A DNA stretch of 64,000 nt from contig NZ_JAVDWH010000001.1 of NCBI RefSeq assembly GCF_031457275.1, forward strand, positions 186,001 to 250,000, given 5' to 3'. Below the pieces are notes generated by a model. That model worked only from the letters and a program-made list of their open reading frames with translations. It had not been told where the DNA came from and made no database searches. The DNA comes from Aeromicrobium panaciterrae (GTDB taxonomy: Bacteria; Actinomycetota; Actinomycetes; Propionibacteriales; Nocardioidaceae). Positions within the stretch are counted from its first letter, which is position 1. Every line of letters begins with the position of its first letter. Below are positions 41,137-49,786 of this stretch, piece by piece. A program made the translations under genes and the position numbers.

Positions 41137-42236
41137 GCGTTGGCCTCGTTCTTTGCCTTCAGCATCAGGGCGATGTCGATGAGCTGATCCTCCTGGCCAC
41201 CGATCAGCTTGCGCTGGCCGGCTTCGAGCAGGATCTGGGCACCGGAGACGCCGTAGCGATCGGCGGCGTTGCCCGCGTGCTTGAGGAACGACGAGTAGAC
41301 ACCGGCGTAACCCATCATCAGGGTCATCCGGTTGAGAGTGCACTCCTCCGGCATGGCCGGGCGGATGACGTCTTCAGCCGCATCAACGATCTGCAGGAAG
41401 TCGACGCCGGTGTTCCAGCCGAGTTTGTCGGCGACACCGATGAACGCCTCGAGCGGGGTGTTGCCCGCTCCGGCGCCGAAGCGACGTACCGAACCGTCGA
41501 TCTGGGTGGCACCTGCGCGAGCTGCGACGACAGTATTGGCGACGCCGAGGCCGAGGTTCTCGTGACCGTGGAAACCGATCGTGGCTTCGTTGCCGATCTC
41601 GGCAACGAGTGCGTGTACGCGGTCGGCGACGCCTTCCATGATCAGCGCGCCTGCAGAGTCGACGACATATACGCACTGGCAGCCGGCGTCGACCATGATC
41701 CGAGCCTGCTGAGCCAGAACTTCAGGCGAAACCGTGTGGCTCATCATCAGGAAGCCGACGGTCTCCAGACCGAGCTCACGAGCCAGACCGAAGTGCTGGC
41801 GCGACGTGTCGGCCTCAGTGCTGTGAGTCGCGATGCGGCAGATCTGACCACCGTTGTCCTGGGCAGCTCGGATGTCGTCCTTGGTGCCGACACCGGGCAG
41901 CATCAGGAAGGCAATGCGCGCCTTCTTGGCCGTCTCGGCGGCGAGCTTGATGAGCTCCTGCTCGGGCGTCTTGGAGAAGCCGTAGTTGAACGACGATCCG
42001 CCCAGGCCGTCACCGTGGGTGACCTCGATGATCGGGATGCCGGCAGAGTCGAGAGCGCCGACGATGTCGCGCACCTCCTGCGGCACGAACTGGTGACGCT
42101 TGTGGTGCGAGCCGTCACGCAGGCAGGTGTCGGTCAGCCGCAGGTCGAGCTTGCTCGACTTGTCAGTGTCCGACCACTTGCGGGCGAGCGAGTCGATCGA
42201 GGTGTCGAGGCTGGAGACGGAAGGTGCAGTACTCAT
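41133..42236 (-). CDS. hsaF: HsaF, 4-hydroxy-2-oxohexanoate aldolase
   Basis: A 367-residue DmpG-type aldolase that cleaves 4-hydroxy-2-oxohexanoate to pyruvate and propanal. The metal and catalytic N-terminus is [17 protein letters not shown]. The histidine ligands are in [14 protein letters not shown], and the C-terminal dimer/communication domain is complete. It forms a channelling complex with HsaG. The start overlaps hsaG by 4 bp. It is the counterpart of Rv3534c and the last gene of hsaE-hsaG-hsaF. Confidence 0.94.
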   Translation of the reverse strand: MSTAPSVSSLDTSIDSLARKWSDTDKSSKLDLRLTDTCLRDGSHHKRHQFVPQEVRDIVGALDSAGIPIIEVTHGDGLGGSSFNYGFSKTPEQELIKLAAETAKKARIAFLMLPGVGTKDDIRAAQDNGGQICRIATHSTEADTSRQHFGLARELGLETVGFLMMSHTVSPEVLAQQARIMVDAGCQCVYVVDSAGALIMEGVADRVHALVAEIGNEATIGFHGHENLGLGVANTVVAARAGATQIDGSVRRFGAGAGNTPLEAFIGVADKLGWNTGVDFLQIVDAAEDVIRPAMPEECTLNRMTLMMGYAGVYSSFLKHAGNAADRYGVSGAQILLEAGQRKLIGGQEDQLIDIALMLKAKNEANA

Positions 42237-43129
42237 CGGACGATCTCCCTTGCGATCGACTCACCGACGCGGGTCGCGGCGGCGGTCATGATGTCGAGGT
42301 TGCCTGCGAACGGGGGCAGGTAGTCACCGGCGCCTTCGACCTCGACGAAGATGCTGACCTTGGTCATACCCATCGTGGCTTCACTGGCGTCATCGAACTG
42401 CGGATCCTGAAGAAGTCGGTAGCCCGGTACGTACTCCTGAACCGACTTCGCCATGTCGAACACTGACTGCGAGATCGCGTCGCGATCGGCATCGGCGCTG
42501 ACACCGCAGAAGATCGTGTCGCGCATGATCATGGGCGGCTCGGCCGGGTTGAGGATGATGATGGCCTTGCCCTTTTCGGCACCACCGATCGTCATCACGC
42601 CGTTGCTGGTCGTACGAGTGAACTCGTCGATGTTGGCGCGGGTACCGGGACCGGCCGAAGCGCTGGAGACCGAAGCGACGATCTCGGCGTACGGCACGGG
42701 CGCGATGCGCGAGACGGCGTAGACCATCGGGATCGTGGCCTGGCCGCCACAGGTGATCATGTTGACGTTGGGAGCGAGGATGTGTTCTTCGCCGTTGACC
42801 GGCGGAATGACCGCGGGTCCGACAGCGGCGGGCGTCAGGTCGATCGCCTTGATGCCGGCCTCTTCGTAACGGGGTGCGTATTCGCGGTGGACGTACGCGG
42901 AGGTCGCCTCGAAGATCAGCTCGGGCAGCTCGTCCTGCTTGAGCAGCCAGTCGACACCCTCATGCGATGCCTCGACGCCGCGATCGCGAGCGAGCTTGAG
43001 ACCTTCGGACGAGGCGTCAACGCCGATCATCCAGCGCGGCTCGATGACATCGCTGCGGAGCAGCTTGTAGAGCAGGTCGGTTCCGATGTTGCCCGGGCCG
43101 ACGATGGCCGCGGTGACTTTGCGGGTCAT
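42233..43129 (-). CDS. hsaG: HsaG, acylating propanal dehydrogenase
   Basis: A 298-residue DmpF-type aldehyde dehydrogenase that converts propanal from HsaF to propionyl-CoA with NAD and CoA. The NAD motif is [11 protein letters not shown] at residues 9-19 and the catalytic Cys127 is in [12 protein letters not shown]. It is the counterpart of Rv3535c, placed between hsaF and hsaE as in M. tuberculosis. Only five bases separate it from hsaE. Confidence 0.94.
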   Translation of the reverse strand: MTRKVTAAIVGPGNIGTDLLYKLLRSDVIEPRWMIGVDASSEGLKLARDRGVEASHEGVDWLLKQDELPELIFEATSAYVHREYAPRYEEAGIKAIDLTPAAVGPAVIPPVNGEEHILAPNVNMITCGGQATIPMVYAVSRIAPVPYAEIVASVSSASAGPGTRANIDEFTRTTSNGVMTIGGAEKGKAIIILNPAEPPMIMRDTIFCGVSADADRDAISQSVFDMAKSVQEYVPGYRLLQDPQFDDASEATMGMTKVSIFVEVEGAGDYLPPFAGNLDIMTAAATRVGESIAREIVR

Positions 43130-43134
43130 ATTTC

Positions 43135-43941
43135 TTACTCCTCGAAGGAGACGGTCAGGGGCGCGAACCCACTGATGGAAGCCGTCACGCGGTCACCCGC
43201 GGCAAACGGCACGAAGGGCCCCAAGGCCCCGGACAAGATCAGGTGTCCCGCACGCAGCGGGTCGCCGAAGCGTGCGGCCTGAACGGCGAGCCACCTCAGC
43301 GCTTCAAGAGGATCGCCCAAGCAGGCAGCACCGGTGCCGGCCGAACGCTCTTCGTCATTGATGGTGAGGCTCATGACGACGTCGCGCGGCTCGATCTCCG
43401 ACAGCGGGAGGCCCGCGTCGCCGATGACATAGAGGCCGCTCGACGCGTTGTCGGCGACGGTGTCGGTGAACTCGATATTCCAGTTTTCGATGCGCGAGTC
43501 GACGATCTCCAACGCGGGAATCGCCACGTCAACGGACTCGCGTACGAAGTCGAGGGTGATCTGGTCCTCGGGGACATCGATGTCACGGCTCAGTCGGAAG
43601 GCGACTTCCGCTTCGACTCGAGGCTGCACGAGGGTGCGCATCGAGATCGGGGTGCCGTCGACGCCGTAGCTCACATCCATCTCGTCGAGCAGGTAGCCGA
43701 AGTCTGGCTGATCCACGCCCAGCTGCTTCTGAACAGCTTCGGAGGTGGCGCCGATCTTGCGGCCAACGACAGTCGCGCCCAGCGCCAGCCGCTTCTGCAC
43801 GAGTCCCTGCTGCACGGCGTATGCCGCGGGCAAGTCATCAGTCCCGATCAGATCGCGCACTGCTGCGCACGGCACTCGGGTTGCCAGCGCCTGCGCAAGC
43901 CGCTCGGTCGCGGCAGCGATGGCGGCGGAATCAGCCTTCAT
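43135..43941 (-). CDS. hsaE: HsaE, 2-hydroxyhexa-2,4-dienoate hydratase
   Basis: A 268-residue hydratase of the fumarylacetoacetase/MhpD fold that adds water to 2-hydroxyhexa-2,4-dienoate. Typical blocks are [41 protein letters not shown] and [12 protein letters not shown]. The frame runs further up. ATG 43941 gives the normal length, but ATG 43959 (six codons longer) is also possible and would begin three bases after the KstR box. Neither has a clear ribosome site, so a leaderless message is possible. It is the counterpart of Rv3536c and is divergent from kstD. Confidence 0.9.
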   Translation of the reverse strand: MKADSAAIAAATERLAQALATRVPCAAVRDLIGTDDLPAAYAVQQGLVQKRLALGATVVGRKIGATSEAVQKQLGVDQPDFGYLLDEMDVSYGVDGTPISMRTLVQPRVEAEVAFRLSRDIDVPEDQITLDFVRESVDVAIPALEIVDSRIENWNIEFTDTVADNASSGLYVIGDAGLPLSEIEPRDVVMSLTINDEERSAGTGAACLGDPLEALRWLAVQAARFGDPLRAGHLILSGALGPFVPFAAGDRVTASISGFAPLTVSFEE

Positions 43942-43961
43942 GGAGGACACAACCGTCATAC

Positions 43962-43975
43962 TAGAACCTGTTACA
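43962..43975. promoter_or_regulatory. KstR-type operator between hsaE and kstD
   Basis: TAGAACCTGTTACA fits TnnAACnnGTTnnA, with a less symmetric right arm. It lies in the short divergent gap, 20 bp from the hsaE ATG used here and 32 bp from the kstD ATG. It should control hsaE-hsaG-hsaF and kstD with the genes behind it. Confidence 0.85.
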
Positions 43976-44007
43976 GTTTTGCGGTAGTTCACCCCGACGG
44001 AGGTCCC

Positions 44008-45669
44008 ATGGAAGAGACGTATGACGTCGTCGTCGTAGGAGCCGGAGGCGCCGGTATGACGGCCGCTCTCGCCGCTGCTGACCATGGCCTCGACACCGTC
44101 CTGATCGAGAAGAGCGCCTTCTTCGGTGGCTCCACCGCGCGCTCCGGCGGCGGTGTCTGGGTTCCCGGCAACGCTGCTCTCAAGGCGGCCGGCCAGGTCA
44201 GCGCGACTGACCGCCAGGACGCGAGCGACTACCTACAGGCCATCGTCGGCGACGAAGTCCCCAAGATCCGTCGCGAGACGTTCCTTGACCGCGGCCCCGA
44301 GGTCATCGACTTCCTGCTCAACAAGACCCCGGTCAAGCTCAAGTGGGTTCCCGGCTACTCCGACTACCTCCCCGAGCAGCCGGGCGGCCGCTCGCAGGGA
44401 CGCAGCGTCGAGCCAATCCCGATGGACGGCCGCATCCTCGGCGACGAGCTCGAGCGTCTGCACCCGCCGTACGCCAAGGCGCCGGCAAACCTCATCGTTA
44501 CCCAGGCCGATTTCCGCAAGATCAGCCTCGGCATGCGATCGATTCGTGGACCGCTCACGATGATGCGGGTCGTCATCATGCGGGTGATCAGCTCGCTGCT
44601 CGGTCGCAAGATGTACGCGATGGGCAACGCCCTCACGATCAGCCTCCGCAAAGCGCTGGTCGACGCCAAGGTCCCCGTCTACTACGAGACTGAGCTCACC
44701 GGACTGGTGATCGAGAACGGTCGAGTCGTCGGCGTACGCGCTCAGCGCGACGGCAAGGAAATCGTCATCCGTGCCCGCCGCGGCGTGATCCTCGGCTCTG
44801 GCGGATTCGAGAAGAGCGAAGGTCTGCGCGAGAAGTACCTCCCCACGCCGACCAACGCCGACTGGAGCACCGCCGCAGCGAGCAACACCGGCGCCGGCAT
44901 CGAAGCTGGCGTCGCCATCGGCGCAGCGATCGACATGATGGACGACGCCTGGTGGGGCCCGACGATCCCGCTGCCAAACGGCCCATGGTTCTGCCTGTCG
45001 GAGCGCAACCTGCCCGGCTCGATCATCGTCAACTCGGCCGGCAAGCGGTTCATGAACGAGGCGCTGCCGTACGTCGAGGCAACTCACGAGATCTACAAGG
45101 GCGAGGCCACTGGCGTCTCGCACGTCCCGGCCTGGCTGATCATCGACCAGCGCTACCGCAACCGCTACCTCTTTGCCGGGCTCGGTCCGCGTCAGCCGTT
45201 CCCGGGTCGCTGGCTCAAGAGCGGCGCCGTGGTCAAGGCATCGTCGCTCGCCAAGCTCGCCGAGGCGATCGCCGTTCCCACCGACGCGCTCGAGTCGACG
45301 ATCGAGCGCTTCAACGGCTTCGCCAAGACTGGCAACGACGAGGACTTCCACCGCGGCGACAGCGCGTACGACCGCTACTACGCCGACCCACGCGTGAAGC
45401 CCAACCCGTCGCTGCACAGCATCGACCAGGGCCCGTTCTACGCCGTCAAGATCGTGCCGGGCGACCTCGGCACCAAGGGCGGCATCGTCACCGACGAGCG
45501 TGCGCGCGCACTTCGCGCTGACGGCTCGGTCATCGAAGGTCTGTACGCCGCGGGCAACGTCTCGTCGGCCGTCATGGGTCACACGTACGCCGGTCCCGGC
45601 GCGACCATCGGCCCCGCGATGACGTTCGGTTACCTCGCCGCTGAAGACATTGCGAAGGGCAAAGCCTGA
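44008..45669 (+). CDS. kstD: KstD, 3-ketosteroid delta-1-dehydrogenase
   Basis: A 553-residue FAD enzyme that removes the 1-alpha and 2-beta hydrogens of 3-keto-4-ene steroids. The FAD motif VVVVGAGGAGMTAALAAADHG starts at residue 7. The SGGGVWVP, GPFYAVKI and C-terminal GPGATIGPAMTFGYLAAEDI stretches, which form the flavin and steroid pocket, are present. The frame is open for 255 codons upstream, antisense to hsaE, but ATG 44008 has GACGGAGG in front and starts the fold. It shares the KstR box with hsaE, as in M. tuberculosis (Rv3537). Confidence 0.94.
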   Translation: MEETYDVVVVGAGGAGMTAALAAADHGLDTVLIEKSAFFGGSTARSGGGVWVPGNAALKAAGQVSATDRQDASDYLQAIVGDEVPKIRRETFLDRGPEVIDFLLNKTPVKLKWVPGYSDYLPEQPGGRSQGRSVEPIPMDGRILGDELERLHPPYAKAPANLIVTQADFRKISLGMRSIRGPLTMMRVVIMRVISSLLGRKMYAMGNALTISLRKALVDAKVPVYYETELTGLVIENGRVVGVRAQRDGKEIVIRARRGVILGSGGFEKSEGLREKYLPTPTNADWSTAAASNTGAGIEAGVAIGAAIDMMDDAWWGPTIPLPNGPWFCLSERNLPGSIIVNSAGKRFMNEALPYVEATHEIYKGEATGVSHVPAWLIIDQRYRNRYLFAGLGPRQPFPGRWLKSGAVVKASSLAKLAEAIAVPTDALESTIERFNGFAKTGNDEDFHRGDSAYDRYYADPRVKPNPSLHSIDQGPFYAVKIVPGDLGTKGGIVTDERARALRADGSVIEGLYAAGNVSSAVMGHTYAGPGATIGPAMTFGYLAAEDIAKGKA

Positions 45670-46538
45670 TGCCAATCGATCCCAACGTCGCCATCGGCGC
45701 CACCGTCGGAACCCAGGAATTCTCCTGGACCAGCAGCGATGTACTGCTCTATCAGCTTGCCGTTGGTGCCGGATCGCGTCCCGGCGACAACATGTCGGCC
45801 GACGCGCTCCGCTGGACGCTCGACTCCGACGCACTCCAGGTACTGCCGAGCTTCGCGGTCGTCGCGCCGTCGTTCCACGAGACCAACCCCCCGTCGCTCG
45901 ACCTGCCGGGCTGCGACATCACGCTGACCCAGGTCGTTCACGGCGCCCAGGAAGTCCACCTCACGTCGCCGCTGCCCACCTCGGGCTCTGCCACGCTGAC
46001 GACGACCATCACGGACGTCTGGGACAAGGGCAAGGCTGCCGTCATCTGGCAAGAAGGTGTCGCGGTCGATCCGAACGGTGCCGAGCTGTGGCGCGTACGC
46101 TCCTCGATCTTCGTCAAGGGCGAGGGTGGCTGGGGCGGCAACCGAGGCGAGAGCAATGCCATCGCCGTGCCCGACCGTGCGCCCGATGGCACCGCGTCGT
46201 ACACCGTCACCCCGCAGCAGGCCCTGCTCTACCGCCTCTGCGGCGACCGCAACCCGCTGCACGCCGACCCGGCATTCGCAGCTGGCGCTGGCTTCCCGGC
46301 TCCGATCCTGCACGGCCTCGCGACGTACGGCATCGTGCTGCGCGAAGTTATCGACCTGCTCCTCGACGGCGATGCCAGCAAGGTGGGCGGCTTCGGCGCT
46401 CGTTTCGCCGGCGTCGTGTTCCCGGGCGAGACGCTGTCGATCAACGCATGGGATGAGCCCGAAGGCATCGCAGTGACAGTCACGGTTGGCGACGACAATC
46501 GCCCGGCCCTGGCTGACTGCTTCGTGACTCGTCGCTGA
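45669..46538 (+). CDS. hsd4B: MaoC-type (R)-specific enoyl-CoA hydratase, Rv3538-like
   Basis: A 289-residue double-hotdog hydratase like the hydratase-2 part of peroxisomal multifunctional enzyme 2. The hydratase-2 motif YRLCGDRNPLHADPAFAAGAGFPAPILHG (about residues 184-212) carries the catalytic Asp and His. In the KstR regulon the matching gene is Rv3538 (Hsd4B in Rhodococcus), which hydrates the enoyl-CoA made during sterol side-chain beta-oxidation. Its ATG shares one base with the kstD stop, so the two are co-transcribed. The gene symbol rests on similarity and position. Confidence 0.85.
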   Translation: MPIDPNVAIGATVGTQEFSWTSSDVLLYQLAVGAGSRPGDNMSADALRWTLDSDALQVLPSFAVVAPSFHETNPPSLDLPGCDITLTQVVHGAQEVHLTSPLPTSGSATLTTTITDVWDKGKAAVIWQEGVAVDPNGAELWRVRSSIFVKGEGGWGGNRGESNAIAVPDRAPDGTASYTVTPQQALLYRLCGDRNPLHADPAFAAGAGFPAPILHGLATYGIVLREVIDLLLDGDASKVGGFGARFAGVVFPGETLSINAWDEPEGIAVTVTVGDDNRPALADCFVTRR

Positions 46539-46559
46539 TCCCGACCTAGGGTCGAAGGC

Positions 46560-47162
46560 ATGGAGCCTTCGCCCAACGCGCGAACTGTTGAGTCATACGA
46601 ACAGATCGCCGACGAATACGCGCGCGACACCAAGGGCGGCCACGTCCTGTCTGGCGGCCTGACGCGTCTGATCGAGACGATGCCCGGAGCTCACGTCCTG
46701 GAGATTGGCTCCGGCCCAGGTTGGGATGCCGACCAGCTCGAGGACGCCGGGCTGACCGTACGACGTACAGACATCACCCAGGCGTTCATCGACTTCCAGC
46801 GCTCACGTGGGAAGTCAGTCGACCGGCTCGACGCCATCAACGACAACCTCGGCGGACCCTACGACGCCGTCGTCACGCTCCACGTTCTGCAACACATGGA
46901 GTCCGATGATCTTGGCGTCGTCCTCGCGAAGGTTGCTGCGGCGTTGAGTCCGAGCGGCCGCTTCCTTGTCTCCATACCTCTCGGCGAGGACGCGGGTTGG
47001 CAGGACGGCGAGTCAGGCAATCCCTACTACCGGGTGCTCCGTACGGAGGACGACTTCACAGCTTCACTCGCGCAGGCCGGGCTGACTCCCGAGTGGACCG
47101 AACGCTCCAACGATGACGAAGAGACCGGCTGGCTCTGCCTGCTGGCCAAACTCGTCCGCTAA
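46560..47162 (+). CDS. SAM-dependent methyltransferase
   Basis: A 200-residue class I methyltransferase. Motif I is VLEIGSGPGWDADQLEDAG (about residues 44-62), and the post-motif acid lies in YDAVVTLHVLQHM. The target is unknown; the domain is of the Methyltransf_11/25 type. It follows the hydratase gene by 21 bp and may be the last gene of the kstD operon, yet no methylation step is known in ring degradation. It is separated from ltp2, on the other strand, by a 138 bp gap with repeats. Confidence 0.8.
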   Translation: MEPSPNARTVESYEQIADEYARDTKGGHVLSGGLTRLIETMPGAHVLEIGSGPGWDADQLEDAGLTVRRTDITQAFIDFQRSRGKSVDRLDAINDNLGGPYDAVVTLHVLQHMESDDLGVVLAKVAAALSPSGRFLVSIPLGEDAGWQDGESGNPYYRVLRTEDDFTASLAQAGLTPEWTERSNDDEETGWLCLLAKLVR

Positions 47163-47300
47163 GGAGCGAAGCGACTGGGAGGCCGAGGAACGAGGCCGAA
47201 GCGTGGTGAGACGAATGGCTCGAGCGAGCCTCTCGTCGTGCGCCCCTTCGCTTCGCTCCCGCCCCTCGTACCTCGGGGCTAGGGGCAGGGTGGTCGCGAC
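47163..47300. repeat. Intergenic inverted repeats between convergent genes
   Basis: GGAGCGAAGCG (47163-47173, directly after the stop codon) is repeated in inverted form as CGCTTCGCTCC at 47249-47259. Between them GAGGCCGA occurs twice (47179 and 47192), and GGCTC/GAGCC (47217-47230) can form a hairpin. GCCCC/GGGGC (47261-47279) forms another. The region separates two convergent genes and probably acts as a bidirectional terminator. It contains no gene that I can support. Confidence 0.6.
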
Positions 47301-48467
47301 CTACTTGCCGAGGACGAGGCCTGAGGTCGGTACGCCAGTACCCGCTGTGACCAGCACGTTCTCGACGTCCGGCACCGGGTTGACCGAGGTTCCGCGGATC
47401 TGACGTACGCCTTCGGCGATGCCATTCATGCCGTGGATGTACGCCTCGCCGAGCTGGCCGCCGTGAGTGTTGAGCGGCAGCTTGCCGCCGATCTCGATCG
47501 CGCCATTGGCGATGAAGTCCTTGGCCTCGCCACGTCCGCAGAAGCCGAGCTCCTCGAGCTGCATCAGCACGTACGGCGTGAAGTGGTCGTAGAGGACCGC
47601 GGTCTGGATGTCTGCCGGTGTCAGACCTGACTGACGCCACAGCTCACGACCGACAACGCCGATCTCGGGGATGCCGATGTTGTCGCGGTAGTACGAGGTC
47701 ATCACGAACTGATCTGCGGCGCTGCCCTGGGCGGCGGCGAGGATCGGCACAGCTCCGGCCTTGAGGTCGCGAGCGCGCTCAGTGGACGTGACGACGATGG
47801 CGACAGCGCCATCGCTCTCCTGGCAGCAGTCGAGGAGTCGCAGCGGATCAGCAATCAGCCGTGAGTTCTGGTGGTCCTCGATCGTGATCGGCTTCTCGTA
47901 GAAGAACGCGTTGGGGTTCTTCGCGGCGTGCTTGCGGTCAGCAACAGCAACCGCGCCGAAGTCGGCCGAGGTTGCGCCGTACTCGTGCATGTAACGACGG
48001 GCCTGCATCGCGACCGTGGCGGCCGGAGTCGAGAGGCCGTGCGGGTAGGACCAGGCATTGTCGAGACCGTTGGTGTTGACCTGCTCGGCTGCCCACTTCT
48101 GGACCTGACCGAACCGCTGACCCGACCGCTCGTTGAAGCCGCGGTAGGCGACGACGACATCGGCGACGCCGGTAGCGACAGCCATGGCCGCCTGCTGCAC
48201 CGTTCCGCAGGCAGCGCCGCCGCCGTAGTTGATGCGGCTGAAGAAGCGCAGGTCACCCATGCCGAGCTCACGCGCCAGCGCGATCTCGGAGGTGCTGTCC
48301 ATCGTGAACGTGACGAGTCCATCGACATCAGACGTCGACAATCCCGCATCCGCGAGAGCGGCAAGAGTCGCCTCGGCCGAGAGCTGCAGCTCCGAACGAC
48401 CCGACTCCTTCGAGAACTCGGTCGCGCCAATTCCGGCGATCGCGGCTGCACCACTGAAAGTGTTCAT
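47301..48467 (-). CDS. ltp2: Ltp2, steroid side-chain aldolase (thiolase fold)
   Basis: A 388-residue thiolase-like protein. In M. tuberculosis Ltp2 (Rv3540c) performs the retro-aldol cleavage of 17-hydroxy-3-oxo-4-pregnene-20-carboxyl-CoA to androstenedione and propionyl-CoA. The protein lacks the normal thiolase Cys/His/Cys set but keeps NYGGGAACGTVQQAAMAV, YDHFTPYVLMQLEELGFC and the loop NTHGGQLGEAYIHGMNG. Ltp2 needs the DUF35 domain of ChsH2 as partner. The gene encoding that domain is directly upstream and overlaps it by 4 bp. Confidence 0.92.
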   Translation of the reverse strand: MNTFSGAAAIAGIGATEFSKESGRSELQLSAEATLAALADAGLSTSDVDGLVTFTMDSTSEIALARELGMGDLRFFSRINYGGGAACGTVQQAAMAVATGVADVVVAYRGFNERSGQRFGQVQKWAAEQVNTNGLDNAWSYPHGLSTPAATVAMQARRYMHEYGATSADFGAVAVADRKHAAKNPNAFFYEKPITIEDHQNSRLIADPLRLLDCCQESDGAVAIVVTSTERARDLKAGAVPILAAAQGSAADQFVMTSYYRDNIGIPEIGVVGRELWRQSGLTPADIQTAVLYDHFTPYVLMQLEELGFCGRGEAKDFIANGAIEIGGKLPLNTHGGQLGEAYIHGMNGIAEGVRQIRGTSVNPVPDVENVLVTAGTGVPTSGLVLGK

Positions 48468-49786
48468 TTGCGGATCTCCAGTCGTGCGTTCGCATGGTTG
48501 CCGATCGAGACGGCAGCGGTGACGTCGATCGTCGTCACGCCGTCCTCCTCGGACACGATGTTGCCGGTGAAGCGCAGCGTGTCGTACGGGTACGCCGGCG
48601 CTCCGAGGCGAAGCGCGCAGGAAAGGATCTGCGTCTGCGGGCCCGCCCAGTCGGTGATGTAGCGCTGCACGAGTCCCGTCGTGCTGAGGATGTTGATGAA
48701 GATGTCCTTGCTTCCATGACCGATCGAGCGGTCACGGTCGTGATGGACATCCTGGAAGTCGCGAGTAGCGAGCGCCGTCGAAACGACGAGCGTCGGCGTG
48801 ATCGGCACCTCCCAAACCGGGATGTCGGATGGGGGTACCTCCCGCAAAGTAGCGCGTAGCGGCGGGGGATTCTCTTCGGGCGCAGGCTCCGGAGCCGGGG
48901 TGCCAGCGGGCTGCCACTTGGCAAGCGTCACTTCATCATCGATTGGGTCGAACCAGACCTCGACGGCATCGCCGATCGCGACGTCGCCCTTGACCTCGCC
49001 AATCATCCGGACGCCCTCTTCGAGGTCGACCAGCGCGAGCGTGAGTGGGAGCTGCTTGCCGGGTACGACGGGAGCGTGGTGCACCAGGAACGAACGAACC
49101 GTTCCCTTGCCCGATGCGACGACAAAGCCGCGATCCATCGCATGGCACTTCGGGCAGACGGGTCCGGGTGGGTGGCGGAGCTCGCCGCAGGCGTTGCACT
49201 TCTGGATGCGCAGTTCGCCTGCCTGGGTGCCTTCCCAGAAGAAAGAGGTGTCCTTGTTCATCATCGGCCGCGACGACTTCGTCTTGTCGACCGAGGCGCG
49301 GCCGGTGCCGGGCTTGAACTTGAGGACGCGGAACGTCATCGTCGCGACCTCTTCGTCGCCGACGGTCCAGACGCTCTTGGTTGTGATGAAGTAGCCCTCG
49401 CCGACGCCGGTCTTCTTGGGGCCCATGACGTCTGAGAGGTACGTGCTGATGCTCGGCACTTCGCCGGGCTTCAGAGTGCGCGCGTAGGTCTGGTCGCAGT
49501 TGGTGCCGAGCACCGAGGTGAATCCGGCGTCGTCGAGCACCTGCATCGTGTCCGGCAGCGGGTCGTTCGGCATCCGCTCGGGGTTGAGCCCGTACATCGT
49601 CCACACCTGCGCCATTGCGGGCGGCGCCTCGGTGTCAGGTCCGGGAGCCCAACGCGGGTTGGTGTCGCCGATTGCTTCGGCCCAGTGCCGAATCATCGGA
49701 CCATTGACCGGGTCCGGCGCCAAACGCGCAGGGCTCTTGCCTCGCGCCTTGATCTTGTCGGTCAGTTCAATGATCGGATCTGTCAT
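48464..49786 (-). CDS. chsH2-chsH1: ChsH2-ChsH1 fusion, side-chain enoyl-CoA hydratase with DUF35 domain
   Basis: A 440-residue protein that joins two M. tuberculosis proteins. Residues 1-180 are the N-terminal MaoC-like part of ChsH2. Residues 181-300 are its DUF35 domain with a zinc ribbon (Cys197, Cys200, Cys211, Cys214). A linker rich in Pro, Ala and Glu follows at about 302-320. Residues 321-440 are ChsH1 with the hotdog hydratase motif ATRDFQDVHHDRD (Asp343, His348). The size is the sum of Rv3542c (311) and Rv3541c (129). The hydratase converts 3-oxo-4,17-pregnadiene-20-carboxyl-CoA to the 17-hydroxy compound for Ltp2. It overlaps its neighbours by 4 bp on both sides. Confidence 0.9.
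   Translation of the reverse strand: MTDPIIELTDKIKARGKSPARLAPDPVNGPMIRHWAEAIGDTNPRWAPGPDTEAPPAMAQVWTMYGLNPERMPNDPLPDTMQVLDDAGFTSVLGTNCDQTYARTLKPGEVPSISTYLSDVMGPKKTGVGEGYFITTKSVWTVGDEEVATMTFRVLKFKPGTGRASVDKTKSSRPMMNKDTSFFWEGTQAGELRIQKCNACGELRHPPGPVCPKCHAMDRGFVVASGKGTVRSFLVHHAPVVPGKQLPLTLALVDLEEGVRMIGEVKGDVAIGDAVEVWFDPIDDEVTLAKWQPAGTPAPEPAPEENPPPLRATLREVPPSDIPVWEVPITPTLVVSTALATRDFQDVHHDRDRSIGHGSKDIFINILSTTGLVQRYITDWAGPQTQILSCALRLGAPAYPYDTLRFTGNIVSEEDGVTTIDVTAAVSIGNHANARLEIRK

Noticed and set aside
40398..42323. Long open frame of 641 codons on the plus strand across the isocitrate-lyase-like gene and hsaF.
   Set aside because: It is Arg/Ala/Gly-rich shadow sequence, has no domain, and is overlapped by two well-supported genes.
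43243..44007. N-terminal extension of the kstD frame by 255 codons.
   Set aside because: It runs antisense through hsaE and the KstR box; ATG 44008 with its ribosome site starts the FAD fold.
44233..45834. Open frame of 533 codons on the minus strand opposite kstD.
   Set aside because: It is an antisense frame typical of high-GC genes; kstD on the other strand has full family motifs.
46539..46559. CGACC-TAG-GGTCG as an operator between the hydratase and methyltransferase genes.
   Set aside because: The arms are only five bases, the genes are co-directional and close, and a short symmetric sequence of this kind is expected by chance.
47163..47300. A small gene or insertion-sequence remnant in the gap.
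   Set aside because: There is no frame with a start, ribosome site and coherent sequence. The content is short inverted repeats, better read as a terminator region.
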